28,225 nucleotides of DNA, taken from Bolinopsis microptera. Taxonomy: Eukaryota; Ctenophora; Tentaculata; Lobata; Bolinopsidae. The position numbers were made by a program, and so were the translations under genes. How positions within the stretch are numbered: the stretch's first letter is position 1; every line of letters begins with the position of its first letter. The notes under the pieces were generated by a model. The model was not told where the DNA came from and did no database searches. It saw nothing but the letters and a program-made list of their open reading frames with translations. The stretch is from assembly GCF_026151205.1 (NCBI RefSeq), contig NC_087073.1:10798411-10826635 (forward strand), written 5' to 3'. Below, one piece after another: positions 1 to 10,800 of the stretch.

Positions 1-430
1 GTTTTCATTATCAGTTACCAGGGTTACCAGGATTACTAGTTACCAGGGTTTTTGTAGCAGCTACTGAATTGCGGGACGAGGTTATCAGTTCATTTCCATC
101 CTCTGGGATCTCTTCTAGATTCTTAGACTGCAGGTCATTTTGCACCGCTCGAGTACACTGGCTAAATCATGGAAAAGTTCGGGTTAGCTTTGTGTATCGT
201 GAACATGAAAATATTTACAGCAAATACTTTTTTAAATATTTTCATTTTAGCTTTCAGGTGACGAGATGATATTTCGTACTAGATATTTAATGAGACCAGA
301 ATTTGAGTCGCAGATGGGAAACAGAATATCAGAATGATACACGAAGATCATGTACATGGCACATGTCGAGCATAAGATACCCAAACAATTCAAAAATTAA
401 AAGAAACAGAGGAGAAGTTTCAACACAAAA
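1..430. other. Non-coding flank downstream of eIF2-alpha
   Basis: No convincing gene is seen. The first 55 bases hold irregular repeats of a word close to TTACCAGGG. The stretch next to the eIF2-alpha stop is its likely 3' UTR. The only candidate poly(A) hexamer on the minus strand is ATTAAA at about 286-291; no AATAAA is present. The one open frame on the plus strand starts at TTG and has no recognisable content. Confidence 0.5.
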
Positions 431-1402
431 CTAGACTTCATTCTCGTCGCTCTCCTCCTCCTCGTCATCTTCGCTTTCCTCATCTTCGCTGTCTTCATCT
501 CCATCTTTCTCCATCATATCTCTCTCCCTCTGTTCCAGTTCCTCCTGTAGTTTCTGATCCTCTCTTTCTGTTACTACCTTAGGATCCAGCTTCACGTTAA
601 AGGTACCTTTAGAGGCCTCTATTGAGTTCTTGATGGCCTCCATAGACGCTCTCACTGCCTCAACTCCTTTCTCTTCGTTGAACAACGTTACAGAGATGAC
701 GTAAATAGGTGGAGCAATAAGATTAATTTTCAAGGGAACTTCCTCTGTAGCTAGTTTTAAACCTGCTCTGAGAGCTGCTTTCACAGCATCAATACCTTCG
801 TACGCATAACATAGCACCTCTACGTCAGCTCTTACTTTGACTGCTTGCGGAGTGAGTCTTCTCTTGATGTTTTTCAAAAGAACCTCTTTGGTGTGGTCGT
901 CAATATCCAGCTCATCAAGGACCTCAGGTTTTTGAGCGGCTTCTTTGAACATCTCGTGTGATTTTCCGCTCGTCGGGTATTTCTTGTCAAAGCACCACGC
1001 GGTCTTCTTGTACAGCTCCTCTAACATTTTGTCATCCTCGTAATCTAGCAGCTCCCCAACATGTCTCAAGATCTGGTTAACTGTTTTAGCTTTAGAGTAC
1101 TTTTCTTCGCACCTCTTAATATCCTCCTGTACGACTCGTCTCTTGGAGAGATCAATATACCCCTTATCTTGGTCCACTCTGGTCACCAGGACACACTCGT
1201 TCCTTCCCACTCTCACCAACTTGTTTATAGACCTGATACGCTTTCTTGAGAACTCGGACATGAGGATCATACCTTTCTGTCCGTCGTATTCGAGTAGTTT
1301 GACATAGGCGCCCATCTCAGCGATCTGAACAACATTTACCATGACAACCTCGTCCACCTCCGGGTACTTCTGTTCGTAATAACGACATGATATCTGAGGC
1401 AT
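431..1402 (-). CDS. EIF2S1: Eukaryotic translation initiation factor 2 subunit alpha (eIF2-alpha)
   Basis: 323 aa (human about 315). It is the regulatory subunit of the cytosolic eIF2-GTP-Met-tRNAi complex and the target of the integrated stress response kinases. The N-terminal S1 OB-fold (about residues 17-88) contains SEFSRKRIRS, which puts the regulatory serine at Ser52 (classical Ser51). The kinase-docking motif KGYIDLS follows. The helical domain and the C-terminal alpha-beta domain are collinear with the family (RRLTPQAVK, YEGIDAVKAALRAGL, KINLIAPP). The last 25 or so residues are an acidic Asp/Glu/Ser tail, longer than in mammals. I chose the ATG at 1402 (MPQISCRYY) because it matches the conserved N-terminus and has a good start context (GGCACCATGC); the open frame runs 16 codons further upstream without homology. 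The coding region is a single exon. A possible 3' splice site (CCACTAG) lies just upstream, so a 5'-UTR intron is possible. Confidence 0.97.
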   Translation of the reverse strand: MPQISCRYYEQKYPEVDEVVMVNVVQIAEMGAYVKLLEYDGQKGMILMSEFSRKRIRSINKLVRVGRNECVLVTRVDQDKGYIDLSKRRVVQEDIKRCEEKYSKAKTVNQILRHVGELLDYEDDKMLEELYKKTAWCFDKKYPTSGKSHEMFKEAAQKPEVLDELDIDDHTKEVLLKNIKRRLTPQAVKVRADVEVLCYAYEGIDAVKAALRAGLKLATEEVPLKINLIAPPIYVISVTLFNEEKGVEAVRASMEAIKNSIEASKGTFNVKLDPKVVTEREDQKLQEELEQRERDMMEKDGDEDSEDEESEDDEEEESDENEV

Positions 1403-1869
1403 GGTGCCGCCCCCTCCTAGTGGTGGTATAACAGTTAGGATAAAGGTCAACTATTATACATGTATTAGGTCTTAATTATTACAGATCTTAATTATTACAG
1501 ATCTGATATAAATTTAATTTTGTTAGAAATTAATTTTGAATATAACAGTCATACTGTACACAGGAGGTTTTAAAACTTTTAGAATCAATTATTGATGATA
1601 TCTTTTAGGATTTCTTATCTCCAGTCTTCAAAGCAGTCAATTTGATACAACATCGCCCAAATAAAAAAAAGGTTTATACATCTACAGAAATATGCACATC
1701 AATTTCAACTTCATTAGTTTATTCAATGACAATTCAAACAGATAAAAACAGGAGCAAGCACGATCAGAGAATCCCAACTCGATGGTCAGAGTCTCAACTT
1801 GACGATCAAAAAGTCCCAACTTGAGGATCACTTTCAACATTCTCCCACGTCAGTTTCATCATTTTCTCT
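1403..1869. other. Intergenic spacer between ABCF3 and eIF2-alpha
   Basis: This 467-base spacer separates two genes on the same strand. It must hold the ABCF3 3' end and the eIF2-alpha 5' end. A direct duplication of about 16 bp (CTTAATTATTACAGAT) lies at about 1471-1503. No further gene is seen. Confidence 0.6.
1718..1723 (-). terminator. Candidate poly(A) signal of ABCF3 (AATAAA)
   Basis: The plus strand reads TTTATT, which is AATAAA in the sense of ABCF3, about 147 bases past its stop codon. The position is typical for a 3' UTR. It is the nearest canonical hexamer, but in AT-rich DNA this is weak evidence by itself. Confidence 0.45.
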
Positions 1870-4800
1870 CTAGTTCTTGAGTTCCAGCTCCATAAGACGG
1901 CGGTACTCCCTGATGCCTCCCTCCAACACACTAACATTGTGGTCGTGACACCACCACAACATGGTACACACCATGGATATGAGTCGCTCGTCGTGAGAAA
2001 CCATCACTACTCCTCCTTTATACGCCTTTATTGCTGTGATGATAGCTCAGTTAGAGGACATGTTGTAAACTGGAAATCATTATCACGAAAGTGAGTGGAA
2101 TGATTACTTTATAACTTTATCACTTTATTGTGATATAATTTTCTGACTAAAAAAAAACAAAAAAACAAATATTAAACGAACCCGCCCCAAGTGCTTCTAT
2201 AGTCTCCATGTCTAAATGATTCGTAGGTTCGTCAAGTACAAGGAAATTAGGCTCTTTGGCACATAAAACTGCAAACGCTACCCTGCTTTTTTGACCTGGT
2301 AAAATAATTGGATTAAATAAATACTACAAACTATCTCGAACAAACAGGCTAAAGTACCAACATCCAGAAAGTTTTAAATTTCCTAACAAATTATCTGTCG
2401 ATCTGTCGTCTTTCTGGTTGTGCGCCAACTCGACAGGGTGTACTACAAACTGTCTCTTACAAGCAGGCCAACTTGGCGTCTGGCCAAGTATTACAACATG
2501 AACAGTAATTTAGCGACCTGCTCAAATCCGTATAATCTATCATTATAAACGTGACACGTCCTATTACGTCCTATTACGTCCTATTACGTCGGAATAAGTC
2601 GCTATACGACAAAACCTTTCTTAAAGTGAAACAACAGATCTAGGTTCAATTGTAAGAGCAAGGTACGTCACGGACAAAACACATCTGGTCGCAGTACAGA
2701 CAGCATAATAGAGACCCAGTAGGGTCTCAGTAGGGACCCAGTAGGATCCCCCAGTAATAACAAGACAACAACACTTGCAACTCCTACAGGACTAATGATG
2801 TAGAACAACTACGAAGATTTCATCCGAATTTTGGTGTTTTACTGCAAGATATTACAACAAGTAACAAATAACTACTTACCCCCACTGAGCGTACTAATAG
2901 GTCTCATAGCTATCTCCCCAGATATACCGAACCTTCCCAATAACCTCCTGCACTGTTCCGAGCTAGTGCCGGGCATCTTAGATCCCATGAAGCTTACTGG
3001 AGAATCGTCCATCAACAACTGATCCACAAAATGCTGACTAAAGTAGCCCACCCTCAAGTGCCGGTGGTGGAACGAGTAACCGTCCAATGGCTCGTGCTCT
3101 TTGATTAAAAGTTTCAACAAAGTTGATTTACCCGCTCCGTTATCACCAACAAGACAGATTCTAGAATCCATGTCAGCGGAAATGTCTATTTTCTTAAACA
3201 TAGGGCACTCGGGCGAGTAATGGAATGTAACTGCTTCCAGACGGAGAATGGGAGGAGCTAGGTTGTTATCCACATCAGGGAACTTAAACACCACCTCCTT
3301 CTCCGGCTCCACAGCCCTCAACACTGGCATCCTCTCCAACATCTTGATCTTACTTTGCACCAGGGCTGCTCTGTTAGCATTCACTCTGAATCTGTCTATA
3401 AACGCCTGGATGTGAGCTCGTTCAGCTTGTTGTGCTTCGTATTCGCTTTGTTGGGCTTTCAACTTCTCAGTCTTAGACTTGAGGAAAGTTTGGAAGTCTC
3501 CCCTGTAGGTGTCTATCTTCGCAGAGTGGAGATGGAAGATCATGTTAGCTACTGCGTCTAGGAAACTGAAGTCGTGAGAGATTACCAGTAGTGTTGTCGG
3601 CCAGCTCTGTAAATACTGCTCTAACCTGGAATAGTTAGTAATAATTAGCAATAGTTAGTATAATAGTGAATGATAATTAGCTTTGTTACTAGGATAGGAG
3701 CTCTCTTTGTCAAAATAACAGTTAACATATTGAACTTTGAAGGACAAGATCACTGAAATAACACCCGGTGATGGGTGATAACACCCACAAACTTCAAATA
3801 GTCCCTTTCTAGAAATTCTCCACGAAAACAGTTTATGATAAAATTAAAATAAATATAATAACCTAAAAGTGACGCACAGTAATTGGCACACTACAACACT
3901 TCTAAATGAGCACAAGTTAGTGGTGTCACAATCTTGTAAGATGACTCCTTGATACATTTCAGAATACGAATAAAAACTGGTTCATGTTTAGTCTAGCTTT
4001 TTAACACACATGATTCTGAGTTCTGGTTTGTCCTGAATACCATTGCATTATGATACAGTTTCTGTTGCTATTCCTGGTGTTCAAATCAGCTAACTCTTCT
4101 GAATGTGACGATGTAGATTCTACTTGCTGCTCCTATCTCGACAAAAAAGGTAAACCACGCTGGGCTCAACAAGGACAGCTGTATTTTGACGGGTGTAATA
4201 GTTGCACGTGCATTAACAGGACCCTCAGGTTATGCACGTTGCAGTGGTGCCCTGACACGTGTAGTTTAATGAACTGGGAGGGGGTGTTTGGTCACGTGAC
4301 GCCAAGTAGGAGGGGACTGAAGGTGCTGAAAGAGGGGAGCGGGTGTAAGAGGAAGTGTAGGTGTGTGAGGAAGGGAGAAGGAGTGACACTGAGGTGTTAC
4401 AAGAAGTGTCACTAGAGAGAAGTGTCACTAGAAAGGGACCGGGGATCATACTCTGCAGATCAGTGACTGGTTCCACTAGAGGGGACTTAGCTCTGCAGAA
4501 CATTTAACGGAAACAGATACTCCGGATAGGTTTATGTGGATATGTTCTATTTATAGAAGACCTTTTATATTTACTGATCATGAACAATTAGATCTAGATT
4601 AGCAATCGCACTGGGAGATGACGATTAAGATGATACAGCCTTTTAGAGTGTTTAACAGTTTCTTTAATATGCCTACTATTATATGCTCAATTCATAGTTA
4701 ATTCATAGACAGTAGACACAGTGCCACACACATCATCATAATCAATACACGAGCACATAGTTTAGCAATAGTATAATTGCGAATGTACATTTGTTTTCTC

Positions 4801-7800
4801 ATTGTGATTATACAATCGAAATCTGATGAGTAATTTACCTTTAAAAGTTCAACTGTTAAAATAAATACATTCTTTTAGGTCGACAAATTATTGATTATTT
4901 GTAATTATTATGGAATACGACTAATATAAATTACACCCCGCTAATTACAATATAACCTTATCATCAATACCCCTATCTCTCTCACCAAATGATAGCCTTG
5001 ATATCCAACATGTTAGTAGGTTCGTCAAGCAAGAGGAGGTCCGGTTGAGTGAAGAGAGCTCGAGCTAGTGCTAGTCTCATTCTCCATCCTCCACTGAACT
5101 CCTTGGTTGCCATTCCTTGCATCCGAGTACTGAAACCGAGGCCTGGATAATATCATGTGTTAAATTAGTGTTAAATTAGTGTTAGAATAGTTTTAAAATA
5201 GTGTTAAATTAGTGTTAAATTAGTGTTATCTTAATCATCAAAATTTAGTAAAACGGGTATTAGATAACTGGGCTGAATATAATATGAAGACCCCCCTGTG
5301 CCCTTAATATAATATAAATATGTTGTAATATTTATGATAAAACTTCTTACCAGATAGAATAGTAGCAGCTTGGGACTCCGCCTTGTCTGCCTCAATTTCT
5401 CCTAACTTCGCAAACACCGCTGAAAAATTTCATTTAGATTGAACAATGAGATAACACATGAATCCAGTTCAGTTAGATCATAACATATATATTCTTACAT
5501 GCACCCACCAATATGTTCACAGCAACTAGGTCAAAGCTAAACAGCCCATAATACTATTAAAAATGTTGATATATTAAACCTGAGAGTTCCTTTCCAGCAG
5601 CTTCATTATTTTCATCCTTAGCCAGTGTATCCTGAGCGACCTTCTCCCTTCTCCTCAGCTCAGCTAGTTCAGTGTGACACTCCAGTACACTAGCAATAGC
5701 CAGTACATCAGTTCCTGTTTAAAGTTATATTTGTAATAATTAGCAATAATTAGTAATGGCTAGTACATCAGTTCCTCGTTAAAGTAAGAGGATCAAAACC
5801 TAAGAATTTAATTATACAATCTTATTACAATTTAATTATAAAATTTAATTATACAATTGGGGGGGGTGTAACCCAAAAAAACCCAATCCCAGTATGACCT
5901 TTTTCAGGGTAGGAGTTGGGTTTTTTTGGGTTTTTTACAAATTTTTCATTTGAAGGAAATAAAATCATGTAGGCACCTAGCAAAACAATTATCAGTACAG
6001 CATCACTGTTGTGGTTCATCACTACAACATCACAATAGATATGATCGCTTAAATATCACCCAAAAGCAGTATTTTATTCACTGATGTGCTCAGAAAAAGT
6101 TGGCCATCCAGATATGATATCAGACATATGTAATGCTCACTTCGATGGCCATGGCAAATTGAGTTAGTAGGGACGCAACTCACTGATGACCCCAACCCTG
6201 ACCGCAACCGGTACGAGAGGAATAAAGCCTTTCTTCTCACCTTCACGATCTCTGTTTCCGTTTTCCTGATCATCCGCTTAACGAGAAACCATGCTCTATC
6301 TCCAACTGAAAGAATCTTGCAGTTACCATCAGCTGCATGATCACATGTGATATTAAGTGATATCTTCGCTTGTTTATGGCCCTGGAGTCGCTAAAATCTT
6401 GACTGGGATGGCATTCGATCCCGACCTCCATTGAGGCAAACCTCAACAGCTGTATCATGATGCAGAGCATCACCATACACAGTTACTATTTTCGCCCATT
6501 CCTCTGATAAGTCAATATACTCCACTTCCTCTTCTTCATCATCTGTTTCCTCTTCGTCACTCTCTGCTCCGTCAGAAGATGGTTGGAAAGCCTCTCCTTC
6601 AAAGCTATAGTGTTCTTGAAGGAGTTCTCTACCCCTTGAGACTCCCTTCTTCATAGCTTGTAACAATCTTGGGATTGAAGTATCTTTACCTCTAAATAGT
6701 TTCTGCTTTCGGATGCGGTATAACAAGCTTGTTGCGAGGGTGGGCAACTGTTACAGGGATCAAACTTTTGCCGAGTGCATCAAGCTCGAGGAAACGGTTT
6801 GATTTGCCCATGCCAACCAACATATCCTTAGAACACAGATTAGTTCTAATGCCTGCATGGAGGCCTATGCGCAGGAAAGCATAAAGTTTGCTCGCAGGCA
6901 TCGGATGTAAACGGCCAGGGCATAAAGTGTTGATAACTGTTGTCACTTGTCAGCTGTTACACTGAGAATGTACAGCATCAGACCCTCGACTGTAATAATC
7001 GCATCGTCAAAATTTTTAAAAGTAGGCAGGTGGTCTTTCAATGGTTGTGTGAAGCTTAGGTGGCCCAAGGGCCAAGGCGTCACCGCTGGATAAAAGCTGG
7101 GTGGAAGCCCTGGTCTGATGTGAGGCTCCCAGAACTTTGAAAAGGGATATCCTGCTGGTGCCCTCTTCCAGACACTCATCGGACAGCATGATGAAAGCCA
7201 CTACCTCCGCGTGGTGAAGACTGGATACTGGACAGGGGGTCCAGGCTAAAGGCAGGACGGTCGACGGGAGACGTTGAGCCCCGGAAGTTCAATAATTTGA
7301 TCTATTGACTCCTTAACTCTTGGTCTACTTGAAGAGGCTTTCAGACTCGTAAATCTTTACTGTGGATTGCACAGTAGCTAAAGATGTGTTGGCTGTTACC
7401 CTGTTCAACCTAGTATACTATGACCCAGCTAGACTGGGCCACACTCTGGTAGTCAGGATACGGTTCCCTATGCCCGGGGTACCGGGTAACGAAGTAGTCA
7501 AGGGAAGGGTTAGTCCCCGCTAAAGTGTAGCTCTGTTCTCACTCTAACCTCCTTATGCTTTGGGATAAAATCGGAAAGTCCCACACTGGAGCAGGTGACG
7601 ATTGGGTAAGGATTACAACTGATACTGTTGGGTAGAAAAAGGAAGTGTCGCATGTGTCTTGTATAGCATATTATGTTCGTGCAATTACATGCTCAAGATA
7701 CCCAAGATATTATGGTGAGAGTTAAAGATGGCTATTGTTCAAGCGGATGCCCTTAACCTTTTAGTGGCGCAAGAGTTAAGAACACAATCCACTGCCAATG

Positions 7801-10800
7801 TGCAGGGGACTGCACAGGATTGTGAGCCAACTGAAAAGTCAAGATGAAGTTTATCAACAGCTTAAGGGTTAAAGCCCCTTATTTTTCTAGTGGAAGTGGT
7901 TGCCGGGGTAATTACGCTGCTATTACAGAAGCTGATGACTCGGTCTCCACAACACGACAACCTATTTCTACAGAAAGTCAAACAAGAAAACATCAAAAAG
8001 ATATGAACCTCAATTGTATTGTATCATGTAAAAGGACTGCTAAGGTAAGCACATTTAACATAAGAACAGCCAGAGAACAGCACAAACGCATCGAACTTGC
8101 AGAACTATTTTCTCGAAGCAAGCTGCACATCCTTGCCCTGCAAGAATCGAACATCGGGTAGTGCATGCTGATTGCTGAGAATACCAGAATAGAAAAGATG
8201 AGCAAAGGGATTCATCCAGTGATCTCATCTGCGTGGAGAAACGCAGCTGGCGCTTCTAATGGGAGAGTAGAAATCATCTTGACGAGGACAGCAGCGCATA
8301 TGAGGCTATAAGTCTTATAAAGTTATAAAATCTTACAGCGCAAGGATCCTCACCATGTCTCTTAATGGAAAGCCCAGGCTCATTGTCATCACATGCTACA
8401 GTCCTACAAAAGCCTCATCTGATGAGGAGGCATGAAATCTTTTTTGTCTAAAACCAAGCATCTTACATTCATTTAGTAGGAGAGGAGCCACACACAATAG
8501 TTTCTAAGGACGGACATGCTTTAGAAGAAGTTGAGGATTTTAGTACAACGGAGCACGACTTTAGGTTACGCAAGGCCAAGGCATGGGCTGCCTACCACAA
8601 AATGTAGGCTATATGGAGGTCCAATTTGCGCCGAGATTTAAAGATCCGTCTGTTCAACCTACGGTTGAATCAATCTTCCTGTATGGAACGAAAACGTGGA
8701 CAATAACAGAATCTTTGAAGAAAAGAATAGACGGATGTTACAGCTTTACAGTAGAATGCTTCGGATGGCCCTAAACGTGGACTGAATAGGACATCGCACC
8801 AACAAGGAGGTCTTCGGATCACTCCCAAGAGTTATTTCGAAGATACATGCCAGAAGAATGAGGTTGGCTAGGCACATCCAGCGACATGATGACCTGGCAG
8901 CACACCAACTTCTCCTTTGGGAACCTAGGGAGGGGTAGACCACCGCTCACCTTCGTCGATAACCTAATAAGTGACACTGGACTCAAGAACACTAGGGAGA
9001 TTAAGGAGCTTATGGTGGACAGAAAGCTTTGGAGACACATCATCGAGACTCGGACTCTGAAGCCGCCTTAAGTCAAGTAATTTAAGTCATGTGCTTTGAC
9101 TTGCCCTTGACCTTCGTCATAGCCTCCTTCCATGACAGGAGAACACATATGCCACGTTTGGCACATTTCCACTTTGTGCATTCATATGGATTATATCTCG
9201 ATGAACGAGACATCCTGTTTGCTATCGTGATAACATACTATCAATATAATTATAAACACACTTATTATATACTATGTAAACTATCTATTAAGTTAAGACA
9301 TGAGAACAACACGTAGGTAAGACTCAGTGGGAAATAATTCACATTCAATACAAGTAATGAAATGGCTAGAATTTTGTTTAAATTTTGTTTAAAAAACCCA
9401 AAAAAACCCAAAAAAACCCAATCCCAGTATTACCTTTTCTTGGGTAGGAGTTGGGTTTTTTTTTGGGTTACACCCCCCCCCCACAATTTAATTATACAAT
9501 TTAATTATACAATTTAATTATACAATTTAATTATACAATTTAATTATACAATTTAAAATTTATACAACTTAATTATACAATTTAATTATACAATTTAAAA
9601 TTTATACAATTTAATTATACAATTTAAAATTTATACAACTTAATTATACAATTTAATTATACAATTTAAAATTTATACAATTTAATTATACAATTTAAAA
9701 TTTATACAACTTAATTATACAATTTAATTATACAATTTAAAATTTATACAATTTAATTATACAATTTAATTCTTTAATTATACAATTTAATTATACAATT
9801 TAATTATACAATTTGATTATACAATTTAATTATACAATTTAATTATACAATTTAATTATACAATTTAATTATACAATTTAATTATACAATTTAATTATAC
9901 AATTTAATTATACAATTTAATTATACAATTTAATTATACAATTTAATTATACAATTTAATTATACAATTTAATTATACAATTTAATTATACAATTTAATT
10001 ATACAATTTAATTATACAATTTAATTATATAATCTGACACTTCAGGCCGGGTAGAAATGTCACAATCTCAGCGGAAAATGTCAACTAAAAATTAAAACAC
10101 CACATTCGATATTACTTACTTTAGGTTAAATATTAAGATATGAATATTGAATATTTTACTGATTATATTACTGATTAGAAAGTACTTACCCTCCACTTCC
10201 TGAGCGACATGTAACAAAGAAACAGCAGGAGGTACTGCCAGTTCTCTCTTTGCTATTGCGTTCATCAGTGTAGACTTTCCGTAACCGTTCCTTCCAACCA
10301 AACCGTACCTGTCATGATTCTGTTAGTTACTTATTTTAGGTTAATTTAGTTCAGTGCACATCATCAAGACTCAAGAGGGTGTCCCAAAATACTAAGAATT
10401 GTCAAAATATAGTTCAGCCTTTTCAGGATAGAAAGATGTTAAAAAAATAAATAAAAAAGCTAATGCTAGATTAAGATAAGACACAGATAAGACTAGTGAC
10501 CTAGATAAAAGACTAGTGACCTAGATAAGACCTATGTAGCTTCAAAACTGAGTGACATACCTGTGTCCGTAATTGATTGTAAGACTGGCATCCATGAGCA
10601 GTTTCTTCTCTCCATACATGAGATCAAAGTTGTTAATGTGGATATCACTTTTAGCCGTCAGATACTGGTCCTTCTTGTTTACTGCCTGCTGCACCTGTAA
10701 ACAACATTATTAGTACACATTATGGCTTACAAAAATAAGAAACCTTTCATTTCATATTAAATTTTCTGATATGATCAATACAAATTGTGTTTTTTTTGCA

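Larger units (their letters stand above)
5859..9482. mobile_element. 3.6-kb insertion with hairpin-forming terminal inverted repeats, inside an ABCF3 intron
   Basis: The left end runs G(8) TGTAACCC A(7) CCCAA; the right end is its reverse complement (TTGGG T(9) GGGTTACA C(10)), giving terminal inverted repeats of about 28-32 bp. Each end is also a palindrome: AACCCAAAAAAACCCAA (5870-5886; 9405-9421) pairs with an inverted copy about 30 bases further on (5916-5932; 9451-9469). The core between the arms (TCCCAGTAT...GGGTAGGAG) is in the same orientation at both ends. ACAATT flanks both sides (5853-5858, 9483-9488), and an AT-rich 13-bp minisatellite lies on both sides, so the element appears to have landed in the satellite. 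Its middle holds a degraded LINE. The minus-strand frames at 6391-7201 are short and unrecognised; one encodes an acidic stretch ([15 protein letters not shown]). No intact transposase is seen. Confidence 0.7.

Noticed and set aside
69-269. 66-codon plus-strand frame at the left edge
   Set aside because: Starts at TTG, has no domain and no splice context; likely chance.
6943-7201. Minus-strand segment with PLKDHL...NFDDA, considered as a mariner-type transposase tail
   Set aside because: The resemblance is a few residues only, no DDE motif is present, and part of the interval matches the LINE 5' UTR on the other strand.
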